A DNA stretch of 64,000 nucleotides from Bog-473 sp036489775 (GCA_036489775.1 DASXFC010000008.1:1-64000); one strand, 5' to 3'. Counted from the stretch's first letter, positions 42,102-51,580 are shown. Numbers and translations are program-made. The notes: a model not told the origin generated them from the letters alone.

Positions 42102-43607
42102 GTGAATATCGCCATGCTCCTCGAGATGGTGGCCGATGGGGATCCGGAGCGAATCGTCGTTGGTTCGCGCCAGAACGGCACCACGGCGAGCGGCCTGTTG
42201 GAGCATTCCCGGCGGCTGGCGGGCTGGCTGAGCGGCCAAGGGGCGAGTGCCTTGGGCTGGTTCGGGCTGAATGATGAACTCCTTCCGGTGGCCCTGTTCG
42301 GGGCGGCCCTCTCCGGTGTGCCGTTCAGTCCCATCAACTACCGAGCCCCTGACGAGCAGCTCAAAGGAATCGTCGGCCGCTTGCCCGATGCTCTCTATGT
42401 CGTCGATAACACTGAGGCCGATCGCCTCCGGTCGTGTGGCGCCATCAAACTGGTGACCAAGGCTGAGTTGCGTGCCGCCATCGACACGCCGCACGAGTTT
42501 GAAGGATCCTTCGTCGACCCGGACGAAATCGCCGTCTTGCTCTTCACAAGTGGCACGACGTCCGAACCCAAGGCGGCCGTCCTCCGTCACCGGCACCTGG
42601 TTTCCTACATCATCTCCGGCATCGAGTTCCTTGGATGTTCTCCCGACGAAGCACAACTGATCTCGGTGCCTCCGTATCACATTGCCGGAATCTCGGCCGT
42701 GCTGTCCTCGCTCTATGCGGGCCGGCGGATGGTCTACCTACCAGGCTTCGACGCGGCCGAATGGGTGCGAACCGCCAGCGATGAGAAGGTTTCGCACGCC
42801 ATGGTGGTGCCCACCATGCTGGGCCGGATCCTGGCCGCCGCCGAAGAGTCCGGTGACGTGCTGCCCGCCCTGCGACACCTGTCCTATGGCGGAGGCCGGA
42901 TGCCACTCGAACTCGTTGAGCGCACGCTGCGCGATCTCCCCCATGTCGACCTGGTGAACGCCTACGGCCTGACCGAAACCAGTTCGACCATCGCGGTGCT
43001 TGGTCCCGATGACCACCGTGAAGCCGTGGCATCCTCCGATCCGCTGATGCGAGCTCGTCTCGGGTCGGTGGGACGGCCCCTACCCACTGTGGAGGTGGAG
43101 GTCCGGGGCGTCGACGACGAAGTACTCCCCGCGGGGGAGAAGGGGGAGATCTGGGTGCGCGGCGAACAGGTCTCAGGCGAATACGTAGGTCGAAGCGTGC
43201 TCGACGACCAGGGGTGGTTCCGCACGCGCGACGCCGGGTGGTTCGACGCCGATGGCTTCTTGTACATCGACGGTCGGCTTGACGACGTCATCGTGCGCGG
43301 GGCCGAGAACATCTCCCCGGGGGAGATCGAGGAAGTGCTTGAGCTACACGCCGCCGTGGCGGAGTGCGCGGTCATCGGCATTCCAGACCCCGAGTGGGGG
43401 GAAGGCGTCGCCGCGGTCGTGGTACTGCACCGAGGGACGGCGGCCACCGAGGCCGAGTTACAGGACTGGGTTCGGGAGAGGTTGCGTTCGACCAAAACGC
43501 CGACTGTCATCGAATTCCGAGAGGATCTCCCCTACTCACCGACCGGCAAGCTGCTCCGGCGTGTGCTCCGCGAGGAGTTGTCGGCCGGCCCGGCCCAGGT
43601 GGGCTGA
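42102..43607 (+). CDS. Acyl-CoA synthetase (AMP-binding family)
   Basis: A 501-residue ligase. The P-loop is LFTSGTTSEPKAAV (149-157 core), then NAYGLTETSSTIAVLG, GWFRTRDAGWFDADGFLYIDGRLDDVIVRGAENISPGEIEE, and the final lysine motif SPTGKLLRRVLR. It is short in the N-terminal domain compared with long-chain FadDs, which suits small or ring-containing acids. GTG start at 42102 with AAGGGAG. An inverted repeat lies just ahead. Probable first step of the catabolic island. Confidence 0.91.
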   Translation: MNIAMLLEMVADGDPERIVVGSRQNGTTASGLLEHSRRLAGWLSGQGASALGWFGLNDELLPVALFGAALSGVPFSPINYRAPDEQLKGIVGRLPDALYVVDNTEADRLRSCGAIKLVTKAELRAAIDTPHEFEGSFVDPDEIAVLLFTSGTTSEPKAAVLRHRHLVSYIISGIEFLGCSPDEAQLISVPPYHIAGISAVLSSLYAGRRMVYLPGFDAAEWVRTASDEKVSHAMVVPTMLGRILAAAEESGDVLPALRHLSYGGGRMPLELVERTLRDLPHVDLVNAYGLTETSSTIAVLGPDDHREAVASSDPLMRARLGSVGRPLPTVEVEVRGVDDEVLPAGEKGEIWVRGEQVSGEYVGRSVLDDQGWFRTRDAGWFDADGFLYIDGRLDDVIVRGAENISPGEIEEVLELHAAVAECAVIGIPDPEWGEGVAAVVVLHRGTAATEAELQDWVRERLRSTKTPTVIEFREDLPYSPTGKLLRRVLREELSAGPAQVG

Positions 43608-43608
43608 T

Positions 43609-44553
43609 TCAGTCGGCTGACACCTCGTCGACCAAGCCCCAGTTCTCTGCCACAACGACGTCGATGGCCCGGGTGGACAGAGCCAGCCACGCCGTGCGCA
43701 ACCGCCCGATCCGGTTGACCAGGCTGACGGTGCCACCCGCCCCGGGAATAAGGCCGAGCCCGATCTCGGGGAGGCTGAAGGTGGTGTCGGGCCGGGCCAC
43801 GACTCGGTGCACGAAGGCGGGAAGCTCGATACCGGCACCGGCACACGGCCCATGCAGGTAGGCCGTCGTCCGAGGCTCCAGCTCGCTCAATATCCGTCCG
43901 ATATGGCGCTGGAGTCGCACGACGTGCGCACTGGCCGGATCAAGACGGCTGCCGAATTCATCCAGGTCACCTCCGGCGCAAAAGGACGGACCTTCACCAT
44001 GAAGCTCGACCTGGGTGATGTCTGGATCGGCCAGTGCGATGCTCAGTCCATCGACCAGCTCATCGCGCATGCGGGCGTCGAGCGCATTGCGCTTGTGGGG
44101 TCGAGTGAGGGTCAGGACGAGCGTGTGTGCCTCGCGACACACCCGGACGCGCGGGCCATCGTCAGTCGGACCAGGTTCCTTGGTGGGCCGGGAAGCCCTC
44201 CAATCGGCGAACTCTTGCCCCGATTGGAGGGCCGAGTAGGCGGCCGATTCGGACACCAATCCATCCTCGAGCGTTCGTCGAGAACCACCCCGCAGGAGAA
44301 GGGCCAGCGCCACACTCGCCCGCGGTCGTGAGGACACGTTGGCCACGATGTCCTCAATCGAGGGGTCATCGGCCCCAACCAGGACGTCGGAGACTTGCTG
44401 CCAAGCGGGATGGAGGTCGCTCGCCGCAACCGTGATGATGACCACCGGCAGGCTGGTGACCCGTCGAATGGCTTCTTCGTCAGGCCAGGGATCGCCCGGG
44501 AGCGGAGTGACAACCACGCCACCCCACCGCTCCGCGGCAAAGTTGCCGTGCAA
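43609..44553 (-). CDS. Enoyl-CoA hydratase/isomerase with an N-terminal extension
   Basis: A protein of 314 residues. The crotonase core begins only at about residue 135 (VRVCREAHTLVLTLTRPHKRNALDARM), with oxyanion segments SFCAGGDLDEFGS and LHGPCAGAGIELPAFVHRVVA and a Glu in SLPEIGLGLIPGAGG. The first 130 residues are unusual: SAAYSALQSGQEFADWRAS is like the end of a crotonase. The start is unsettled (TTG at 44553 or GTG at 44517). It ends one base from the end of the ligase gene and is divergent from the CoA-transferase gene. Confidence 0.82.
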   Translation of the reverse strand: MHGNFAAERWGGVVVTPLPGDPWPDEEAIRRVTSLPVVIITVAASDLHPAWQQVSDVLVGADDPSIEDIVANVSSRPRASVALALLLRGGSRRTLEDGLVSESAAYSALQSGQEFADWRASRPTKEPGPTDDGPRVRVCREAHTLVLTLTRPHKRNALDARMRDELVDGLSIALADPDITQVELHGEGPSFCAGGDLDEFGSRLDPASAHVVRLQRHIGRILSELEPRTTAYLHGPCAGAGIELPAFVHRVVARPDTTFSLPEIGLGLIPGAGGTVSLVNRIGRLRTAWLALSTRAIDVVVAENWGLVDEVSAD

Positions 44554-44580
44554 CTCTCCCAGCAGGGTTGGGCCATCGAG

Positions 44581-45822
44581 ATGTTCGAGAATGGCGAGAC
44601 GTTACCCTCACCCTCCGTGGACGGATCCTGGTCTCCCCGGGCAATGATCGATCGCTGGGCCGCCAGCGGAGCCATGGCCCTGACCGGCCCCGTCACCACG
44701 CCACTGGGTCCACCCGAGGGTCTCGTCGCAACGGTGGCCGCCCTGGAAGGTCGATTCCCGGGCCTTGATGGTCTCGCCCTGCTAGGCGAACGGGCCGCAC
44801 TACTCGGACTTGGCCGCCAGGGCACGGTGAGCTGTGGAGGCGGCTGCCGGCTGCTGCCATGTCATGACGGTTGGTTGGCGTTGTCGCTGGCCCGGCCCGA
44901 GGACCACGAGGTGGTGCCGGCCTGGCTCGAATGCGATCAGCTTCCCGCCGAAACCCGAGCAGAATGGGAGCGCATCGCCACTTTGGTCTCCCAGCGTCGC
45001 GGCGCCGAGTTGGTCGAGCGTGGCTCCCTGCTCGGTTTGCCTGTTGCCATGTTGGGCGACGCGTTGGATCGCCCGCCCCTACTGCGAACTCGCTGTGGGG
45101 CAGCCCCACCCCTGACCTCTTGGCAGGGCCTTCGGGTCATCGACTTGACCGCATTGTGGGCCGGTCCCCTCTGTGGCGACCTCCTGGCTGGAGCCGGGGC
45201 CTCGGTGATCAAGGTTGAGTCGACGCAGCGGCCCGATGGCGCTCGCCGGGGACCACCGGAATTCTTCGACCTGTTGAACGGCCGGAAGCAGTCCGTCGCG
45301 CTGGACTTCAGAGATCCCGAGGGCCTGCAGACACTCCATCGGCTCGTACGTTCCGCCCACATCGTGCTCGAGTCGTCGCGCTCTCGAGCCCTCGAACAAC
45401 TCGGTCTGCGGGCTGCCGATGTGATCGCAGAGGGACGACCCCGACTCTGGGTGTCCATCACTGGTTACGGGCGGAACGGACCACAGGCCAATCGAGTCGC
45501 CTTCGGCGATGACGCGGCCGTCTCCGGGGGTCTGGTGGTTCGTTACGACGATCAACCTCACTTCTGTGCCGACGCCGTGGCCGACCCTCTAAGCGGCCTG
45601 ACTGCAGCCCACGCCTGCCTCGACGCACTAGCCGAGGGGGGTCGATGGGTGCTCGATGTGGCCATGGCCGCGGTTGCCCGAGTTCATGGGGGTCCGATGC
45701 TCGAGGCCCCTGGCGACATTGATGTCGCTCCACCACGCTCCCGTCAGCTCACCAGCCGGGCTCAAGCACTCGGTGCCGCCACCGCCCGGATCGTGGCCGA
45801 CCTGGAAACCTCGGGACCCTAG
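44581..45822 (+). CDS. CaiB/BaiF-type CoA-transferase, apparently permuted
   Basis: A 413-residue protein. The usual N-terminal core of family III CoA-transferases (GLRVIDLTALWAGPLCGDLLAGAGASVIKVE, FFDLLNGRKQSVALDFRD, VAFGDDAAVSGG with the Asp) begins only at residue 183. Before it lies a segment (CHDGWLALSLARPEDHEVVPAWLE, ELVERGSLLGLPVAML) resembling the family's C-terminal domain. Thus C- and N-terminal parts look swapped. ATG at 44581; the frame is open further upstream over the divergent gene. Confidence 0.8.
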   Translation: MFENGETLPSPSVDGSWSPRAMIDRWAASGAMALTGPVTTPLGPPEGLVATVAALEGRFPGLDGLALLGERAALLGLGRQGTVSCGGGCRLLPCHDGWLALSLARPEDHEVVPAWLECDQLPAETRAEWERIATLVSQRRGAELVERGSLLGLPVAMLGDALDRPPLLRTRCGAAPPLTSWQGLRVIDLTALWAGPLCGDLLAGAGASVIKVESTQRPDGARRGPPEFFDLLNGRKQSVALDFRDPEGLQTLHRLVRSAHIVLESSRSRALEQLGLRAADVIAEGRPRLWVSITGYGRNGPQANRVAFGDDAAVSGGLVVRYDDQPHFCADAVADPLSGLTAAHACLDALAEGGRWVLDVAMAAVARVHGGPMLEAPGDIDVAPPRSRQLTSRAQALGAATARIVADLETSGP

Positions 45823-45867
45823 GCCGCAATTCGCTCGGGCCGGTCCCCGGTGTGCTCATGTACTGAC

Positions 45868-46749
45868 ATGGCAAACCCACCGGAGTTCTGGCTCTTCCAG
45901 CCCCAGCTGCGGCTCACCATGGTGCAGCTGGTCGAACGGGCCGTGGCCGCCGAAGCGGCCGGATTCGCCGGCATGGCCGGCATGGATCACCTGGCGCCGC
46001 CGGGGGCCGAGACCATGCCCATGTTCGAATCGATGACGACCAACGCCTGGTTGGCCGCGAGGACCAGCGATCTGCGCGTGGGTGCACTCGTGCTGTGCGA
46101 TGGCTTCCGCCACCCCGCCGTTCTGGCTCGCGAAGCCGTGACGATTGACCATGCTTCCGGAGGGCGTTTCGAACTTGGGATCGGTTGGGGTTCGGTGCCC
46201 ACCGAGTTCGAGACCTTTGGCTTTGGTTGGCCCAATGCGGGAGCCCGATTCAGTCGGCTCAAGGAGTCCCTCGAGATCATCACCTCTCTCTGGCGCGGCG
46301 AGACCATCGACTACGAAGGCGAGTACTTCACTCTGCGAGGGGCGCAGCAGCGACCACTGCCACTGCACAAGATTCCGATCGTGATCGGCGGAGCCGGACC
46401 CCGTACCATGGGCTTGGTGGCCGCTTACGCCGATTGGTGGAACCTCCACATCGGGATTCTCGACAAGTACGAGGAAATGCGATCACGGGCCGGATCGGCC
46501 CGCTGTTCGGTGCAGGTACAACTCGCTTTGGTACCGCCCAACGGTGACCGGGCCCAGATCGAGGAGACGGCCCGTCGACGGTTTGGTCCGGGGCCTGTCG
46601 TCGGAACTGCTCCGGAACATGTGGAGTACCTGCGTGGGCTGGTCGATCAGGGCTTTGAGCGGGTGTACGTCTGGTTCACCGACTTCGCCCAGCCCGAGAC
46701 CCTGGAGGAGTTCGGGCACACGGTGCTCGAGGAGATCTGGACCAGCTGA
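45868..46749 (+). CDS. LLM-class (probably F420-dependent) oxidoreductase
   Basis: A 293-residue luciferase-like monooxygenase-fold protein. ASGGRFELGIGWGSVPTEFETFG is the family's central motif. FQPQLRLTMVQLVERAVAAEAAGFAGMAGMDH forms the N-terminal barrel strand, and IPIVIGGAGPRTMGLVAAYADWWN the late motif. Many actinobacterial members use F420H2 instead of FMN. ATG at 45868. It lies in the catabolic island between the CoA-transferase and an SDR, and may oxidise or reduce a ring or alcohol carbon. Confidence 0.88.
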   Translation: MANPPEFWLFQPQLRLTMVQLVERAVAAEAAGFAGMAGMDHLAPPGAETMPMFESMTTNAWLAARTSDLRVGALVLCDGFRHPAVLAREAVTIDHASGGRFELGIGWGSVPTEFETFGFGWPNAGARFSRLKESLEIITSLWRGETIDYEGEYFTLRGAQQRPLPLHKIPIVIGGAGPRTMGLVAAYADWWNLHIGILDKYEEMRSRAGSARCSVQVQLALVPPNGDRAQIEETARRRFGPGPVVGTAPEHVEYLRGLVDQGFERVYVWFTDFAQPETLEEFGHTVLEEIWTS

Positions 46750-46831
46750 GGATCACCTCCGTAGGTGCGCGATCCAAACGAATAGTGTCTGAACAGCGCT
46801 TTCGCTGGGGAAACGCTCATTTCTCCATTGG

Positions 46832-46847
46832 GTGACGTCGTTGCCAT
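46832..46847. promoter_or_regulatory. Weak copy of the island palindrome
   Basis: GTGACGTCGTTGCCAT matches 11 of 16 positions of TTGACGTCGACGTCAA, with a good left half only. It lies 22 bases ahead of the SDR start. Likely a weak site or chance. Confidence 0.3.
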
Positions 46848-46869
46848 TGCTGGATCAGGGAGGGTTGGC

Positions 46870-47625
46870 ATGCGAACGGTTGTGGTGGGCGCCTCGAGCG
46901 GCTTGGGACGCTGCATCGGGGTCGGGCTGGGACAGCGCGGTGCACGGACGGCACTGCTGGCCCGTCGCGCCGAGCGGCTCCAAGGCGCCGCCATCGAGGC
47001 CGGTCCTGCCTCAGCAGCCATCGCCTGCGACGTCACCGATCCGGAGTCGTGTGGGACGGCCATTGCCGCGGCCGTCGAGCATCTGGGCGGCATCGATGCC
47101 CTGGTCTATGCGCCTGCCATCGGGCCGTTGGCCAGTCTGGTGGACACCGATGCCGAGACGTGGCGACGGGTCTTCGATACCAACGTGATCGGCGCTGCCC
47201 TGATCACGACTGCCGCCATACCCCATCTGTCGGCAAGCAACGGCGTGGCCATTTACCTCTCCTCGGTGAGTGCCTCCCTCACGCCACCCTGGCCTGGTCT
47301 CGGTGCCTACGCGGTGAGCAAGGCCGCGCTGGACAAGCTGGTCGAGGCCTGGCGCGCCGAGCACCCCTCGGTCGGGTTCACCCGTTTGATCGTTGGCGAC
47401 TGCGTCGGTGGCGAGGGTGACTCGATGACCGAGTTCGCCAACGCCTGGGACCAGGCTCGCGCTGGTGCGTACTACCAGCAGTGGCTGGATCGGAAGTATC
47501 TGAGCGACACCCTTATCGAGGTCGACGAGCTCGTAACCATCGTCGACTCAGTCATCCGTCACGGGAGCAGCCTCAGCCTCCATTCGGTCACCGTCGCACC
47601 TCGGACCATCACCGCTCCGGCGTAG
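46870..47625 (+). CDS. Short-chain dehydrogenase/reductase
   Basis: A 251-residue SDR: VVVGASSGLGRCIGVGL at the N-terminus, Asp in CDVTDP, Ser in YLSSVSASL and YxxxK in YAVSKAALDKL. The NNAG motif is replaced by YAPAIGP. ATG at 46870 follows GGGAGGG with good spacing, so the extra upstream codons are not used. It precedes the thioesterase and DUF427 genes on the same strand. Confidence 0.88.
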   Translation: MRTVVVGASSGLGRCIGVGLGQRGARTALLARRAERLQGAAIEAGPASAAIACDVTDPESCGTAIAAAVEHLGGIDALVYAPAIGPLASLVDTDAETWRRVFDTNVIGAALITTAAIPHLSASNGVAIYLSSVSASLTPPWPGLGAYAVSKAALDKLVEAWRAEHPSVGFTRLIVGDCVGGEGDSMTEFANAWDQARAGAYYQQWLDRKYLSDTLIEVDELVTIVDSVIRHGSSLSLHSVTVAPRTITAPA

Positions 47626-47646
47626 ACGCCCGGTGCAACAGGACAC

Positions 47647-48876
47647 GTGACGGTGGAAAGGTATCCCTACCAGGCCACAGCCTGGTTGGGTGATGTGCAG
47701 CTGGCCCGATCGGACGGCTGCCTCTGGCACGATGAGTTGGGACAGCCAGCCGAACTGTTCTTTCCGGTGGCCGACATCGATTTCTCGTCGTTGAAGACTG
47801 ACGGCGCGTCCGGACATCACCCTCGATACGGGGAGACGGTCTCATGGAGCGGCTCTGGTCCCGGCCAGCAAGGTCTGTTGGCCGTGATCGTGGCCCCACC
47901 GAATCCGTCCATCGTGCTGAAGGACCACGGCACCTTCGATCCCGGCTGCGTGCGGATCGAGGTGGTCGATCGCGCTCCCGGGGTCGAACCGCGGGACGTC
48001 AATGTGAAGAGCTTTCCGACCTGGGGTGATGCCACCCATCTCATCGAGGTGATGGACGTACAGCCCACCGGGTCTCTCCGGTTCACCGGCTTGGCCCGGA
48101 CCGACGGTTACCGACCCGTCGTCGAGGGTAGCCAGATGCTGGGCCAGGCCATCGTGGCCGCCCTTCGACACGCACCGAATCGTCGCGTGGTGTCGGCCCA
48201 CATGGCGTTCTTGCGAGCCGCCGACGCCGCCCGTCCGCTGCTTATCCAGCTCGAAGAACTCAGTGCCGGTCGATCCTTCACTGGTCTGGCCGCCCGCGCG
48301 CTCCAAGATGAGCGTTTTTGTGCGGCCGGCACCGTCTTGCTCCGATCGGCCGCGCCGGATCTGATTCGGCACGCCGTCGATCCACCGGACGTGCCGGGTC
48401 CGTACGAATGCGTCCCGCTGGATATGGGTGTCACCGGTCGCGACATTCGTGTGCGTGAAGCCGCCTATGCCAGTGGGCCCGATGCTCCCGTCGGGCCCCC
48501 ACAGATCGACGCCTGGGTGCGCTTCCGCCAGGTGCCCGACGACGAGGCCATCCACGTGGGGCTTATGGCGCAGTTCACCGGTCACATGTCCATCGCGGCG
48601 GCCTTGCGACCTCATGCCGGGATTGGGCAGTCGGAAGCTCATCGCGCCTTGTCGATGGGTATCAACGCCATCTCCTTGAGCGTGCACGGCGAGATCAGGG
48701 CTGACCAATGGCTCCTTTACCGGCACCTCTCCACGTCGGCCGGAGACGGCATGACCCACTCCGAGTGCCGGGTACACGACGAGCATGGCCAGCTGATGGC
48801 GTCGTTTAGTGTCGACGCCATGGTGCGGTCCTTCCCGCAAGAAGTGCAGACCCCTGACGCCCGGATGGCGATGTGA
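47647..48876 (+). CDS. DUF427-like domain fused to an acyl-CoA thioesterase (TesB-like)
   Basis: A 409-residue protein. Residues 10-50 (AWLGDVQLARSDGCLWHDE...AELFFPVADIDFSSL) look like a DUF427 strand set. From about 145 a double hot-dog thioesterase follows: RFTGLARTDGYRPVVEGSQMLGQAIVAA, SAHMAFLRAADAARPL, and in the second half AALRPHAGIGQSEAHRALS, which parallels the TesB gene at 56.5 kb. It overlaps the DUF427 gene by GTGA. It may release free acids or act on CoA esters of the pathway. Confidence 0.78.
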   Translation: MTVERYPYQATAWLGDVQLARSDGCLWHDELGQPAELFFPVADIDFSSLKTDGASGHHPRYGETVSWSGSGPGQQGLLAVIVAPPNPSIVLKDHGTFDPGCVRIEVVDRAPGVEPRDVNVKSFPTWGDATHLIEVMDVQPTGSLRFTGLARTDGYRPVVEGSQMLGQAIVAALRHAPNRRVVSAHMAFLRAADAARPLLIQLEELSAGRSFTGLAARALQDERFCAAGTVLLRSAAPDLIRHAVDPPDVPGPYECVPLDMGVTGRDIRVREAAYASGPDAPVGPPQIDAWVRFRQVPDDEAIHVGLMAQFTGHMSIAAALRPHAGIGQSEAHRALSMGINAISLSVHGEIRADQWLLYRHLSTSAGDGMTHSECRVHDEHGQLMASFSVDAMVRSFPQEVQTPDARMAM

Positions 48877-49553
48877 GCCTTACCACCGGACGAGGTCCGC
48901 TCAGCGAGCGCCCATCAGGCCGCTTCACCAGTGCTGTCCCACATCCTGTGGCCTACATCGAGCCCTTCCGCCGAAGAGTTCGGGCCATCAAGGACGGGCG
49001 GGAGGTGGTGGACAGTGAGAGGGTCCTCTTGGTCCACCGTCCCAGCCGGCCACCGGCCTACGCCTTTCCGGCGGATGACGTCGTCGCGCTCCCCACCGTC
49101 GATGAACCCGACACCCCCGGGTACGTGACCGTGGTGTGGGAGGTCGCCGATGCCTGGTTCGAAGAAGAAGAGGAGGTCTTCGGTCACCCGCGCAACCCGT
49201 ACCACCGGGTCGACTGCCTCCGCTCGAACCGTCACCTTCGGGTGGAGGCTATGGGCCAGGTCCTGGTCGACACCAACACCACCATGGCGGTGTATGAGAC
49301 GGCACTGGAACCCCGTCTCTATGTCCATTCGGCCCTGGTGACCGGTGGCGTTCTCGAACCCAGCGAAACCAAGACGTACTGCCCTTACAAGGGAACGGCC
49401 AGTTATTGGTCGGCCCGCATCGGAAGCGAAGTCATCGCCGACGTCGCCTGGAGCTACCAGGACCCGTTGCCGGAATCGGCGTCACTGGCGGGCCTGCTCA
49501 GCTTCGAGGACACCCGCGTCACGGTCCAGCACGACTTGCCCAGCGAGGTCTGA
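48873..49553 (+). CDS. DUF427 protein with two domains
   Basis: A 226-residue protein with two DUF427-like halves. The N-terminal half (FRRRVRAIKDGREVVDSERVLLVHRPSRPPAYAFPADDV) and the C-terminal half (MGQVLVDTNTTMAVYETALEPRLYVHSALV, then YCPYKGTASYWSARIG and VAWSYQDPLPES) carry the family hallmark CPYKGTASYW. The biochemical role of DUF427 is not established to my knowledge. GTG start overlapping the thioesterase stop. Confidence 0.85.
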   Translation: MSLTTGRGPLSERPSGRFTSAVPHPVAYIEPFRRRVRAIKDGREVVDSERVLLVHRPSRPPAYAFPADDVVALPTVDEPDTPGYVTVVWEVADAWFEEEEEVFGHPRNPYHRVDCLRSNRHLRVEAMGQVLVDTNTTMAVYETALEPRLYVHSALVTGGVLEPSETKTYCPYKGTASYWSARIGSEVIADVAWSYQDPLPESASLAGLLSFEDTRVTVQHDLPSEV

Positions 49554-49630
49554 CGCCCCTCAAATTGCTCGATTCGCGGCCGATAGTGTGGCCGCTGGCA
49601 GACCCAGGCGGCGCGAAGGGGACGTAACCA

Positions 49631-50461
49631 GTGCAGAGGTCGTTCGAAACACTTCTCTACGAGGAAGCGGACGGGATCGCCACCGTGACCCTCAACCGTC
49701 CCGAGGTGCACAACTCGTTCGACCTGCGCATGCAGCGCGAGCTCAAAGAGGTGTGGACGTCGTTGCGTTGGAACGACGACATCCGGGTCGTCATCTTGAC
49801 CGGCGCCGGAAACGAGGCCTTCTGCACCGGGATCGACCGCCAGGAGGCGATCGAGGACAGCTACTTGGCCCGTGCAGTGCCGGACCCGATGCGGGCGGGC
49901 CCGGTCAGCACTCCCTTCATGTACAACGACCCTGGGCTCAACATCAATCCGAAGCAGAACGACTTGTGGAAACCGGTCATCGCCGCGGTGAACGGGATGG
50001 CGTGTGCCGGGGCGCTCTATCTGCTCGGTGAGAGCGACATCATCATCGCGGCCGAGCACGCCACCTTCTTCGACCCCCATGTCACCTACGGCATGGTGGC
50101 GGGATACGAATCGCTCCACCTCCTACAGAAGCTCCCGCTGGGTGAAACCCTGCGGGTCATGCTGATGGGAGCGCACGAGCGCATGTCGGCGGCCCGGGCT
50201 CATGAGCTCGGGTTGGTTTCCGAGGTGACACCGGCCGACGAACTGATGGAGCGGGCCCGGTGGGTGGCGCAGGCCATCGCCTCAGCTCCGGTGCACGCCA
50301 TTCAGGGCACGCTGCGGGCGGTCTGGCTCTCCCATGAGCTGGCTCGGCGCGAGGCCTTGGCGCAGGTGTCGAACTTCGTCTCGCTCGGGACGCAATACGA
50401 GAACATCGCCGAGGGCCAGGCCGCCTTCAAAGGCGAACGCACCGATTGGCGATTGCGCTAG
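49631..50461 (+). CDS. Enoyl-CoA hydratase/isomerase family protein
   Basis: A 276-residue crotonase. GIATVTLNRPEVHNSFDLRMQRELKEVW, oxyanion segments EAFCTGIDRQEAIED and NGMACAGALYLLGESDIIIAAEHATFFDP, and YGMVAGYESLHLLQKLPLG in place of the usual Glu loop. GTG at 49631 with GAAGGGG upstream. It faces the next crotonase gene tail to tail (26 bases). Confidence 0.89.
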   Translation: MQRSFETLLYEEADGIATVTLNRPEVHNSFDLRMQRELKEVWTSLRWNDDIRVVILTGAGNEAFCTGIDRQEAIEDSYLARAVPDPMRAGPVSTPFMYNDPGLNINPKQNDLWKPVIAAVNGMACAGALYLLGESDIIIAAEHATFFDPHVTYGMVAGYESLHLLQKLPLGETLRVMLMGAHERMSAARAHELGLVSEVTPADELMERARWVAQAIASAPVHAIQGTLRAVWLSHELARREALAQVSNFVSLGTQYENIAEGQAAFKGERTDWRLR

Positions 50462-50487
50462 GTCAGCGGTACCCGACCGCCTTGTGA

Positions 50488-51396
50488 TCAGCTCTCCGCT
50501 CGCACCTTGTTCTTGACGGCTGGCACGATCGGGGGGGCCTCGCGCCAGTTGGGGATCCCGGAGTCCTCTTTGGCCACCGGGTAACGGTCCTCGTTGACCC
50601 AGGCCCAATGAGAGTGGTTGAGCTCGTGCAGGGTGAAGCACGCGTTCAGTGCGTTGTAGAAGCCCATGTTGTCGACGCTCTGGTTGACCGCCTCCTTGAT
50701 CAACAAGGAAGTCACGGTCGGGAGTTCGGCGATTCGCCGTGCGAACTCGACGGTCCGATCACTCAGTTCGTCGGCCGGGAAGACCTTGCTCACCATGCCC
50801 AAACGATGAGCCTCATCGGCATCAACGGAGTCGCCGGTGAGCAGAAGCTCTTTGGCCCGGCGTGGGCCGAACTCCCAGGGATGGGCGAAGTACTCGACGC
50901 CACACATGCCGAGGCGGGTTCCGACCACGTCAGCAAAGCGGGTGCCTTCGGCCGCCACGATGAGGTCGCACGCCCACAGCAGCATGAGCCCGGCGGCGTA
51001 GACGTCACCGTGCGCCTGGCCGATGGTGATCTTGCGGAGGTTGCGCCAGCGCCGGGTGTTCTCGAAGAAGTAGTGCCACTCCTGGAGCATCAGCGCCTCG
51101 GAGCCCTGCCGGGTCCCGCCGTTGATGGTCCGGGTGGGGTGTTGGTTGGGCCCCGGCCTCGATTCCTCCATCGAGACCTTGGACCCGAGGTCATGGCCCG
51201 CCGAGAACATCGGCCCGGTGCCGCCCAAGATGACGACTCTGACCTCGTCGTCGGCTTCGGCGGCCAGGAAGGCCTCGTGCAGCTCGACCAGTAGTCCCCG
51301 GTTCTGCGCGTTCCGCGCCTCGGGCCGATTGAGCATGATCCGAACGATCCTCCCGTCGTCGATCGGCTCGTACAGCACGAACTTGTAGTCAGGCAC
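50488..51396 (-). CDS. Enoyl-CoA hydratase/isomerase family protein
   Basis: A 302-residue crotonase, longer than usual through an insert (SMEESRPGPNQHPTRTINGG) and a C-terminal extension (NEDRYPVAKEDSGIPNWREAPPIVPAV). Core: RIMLNRPEARNAQNRGLLVEL, MFSAGHDLGSKV, AAGLMLLWACDLIVAAEGTRFAD. GTG at 51396 lies five bases after GGAGG. Divergent from the TetR gene, with the regulatory palindromes between. Confidence 0.89.
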   Translation of the reverse strand: MPDYKFVLYEPIDDGRIVRIMLNRPEARNAQNRGLLVELHEAFLAAEADDEVRVVILGGTGPMFSAGHDLGSKVSMEESRPGPNQHPTRTINGGTRQGSEALMLQEWHYFFENTRRWRNLRKITIGQAHGDVYAAGLMLLWACDLIVAAEGTRFADVVGTRLGMCGVEYFAHPWEFGPRRAKELLLTGDSVDADEAHRLGMVSKVFPADELSDRTVEFARRIAELPTVTSLLIKEAVNQSVDNMGFYNALNACFTLHELNHSHWAWVNEDRYPVAKEDSGIPNWREAPPIVPAVKNKVRAES

Positions 51397-51477
51397 AACG
51401 ACCTCCAAATGGATCGGAACACGACAACGGCTTGGCGACCCTAGTAAGCACGGTCTGGTGCCGCTGGGGACGGTGTT

Positions 51478-51493
51478 TTAACATCGACGTCAA
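51478..51493. promoter_or_regulatory. Island palindrome, site upstream of the crotonase gene
   Basis: TTAACATCGACGTCAA matches 14 of 16 positions of TTGACGTCGACGTCAA. It lies 81 bases before the crotonase start in an AT-rich patch of the 253-base divergent region shared with the TetR gene. Confidence 0.55.
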
Positions 51494-51580
51494 GATTAGA
51501 GTGATGGTCGCCCTCTCGGCAACGCACGCCGCACGAACCGGGGAGTTGGGTGCTGACGTACGATGGACTCTTGTTCGATT

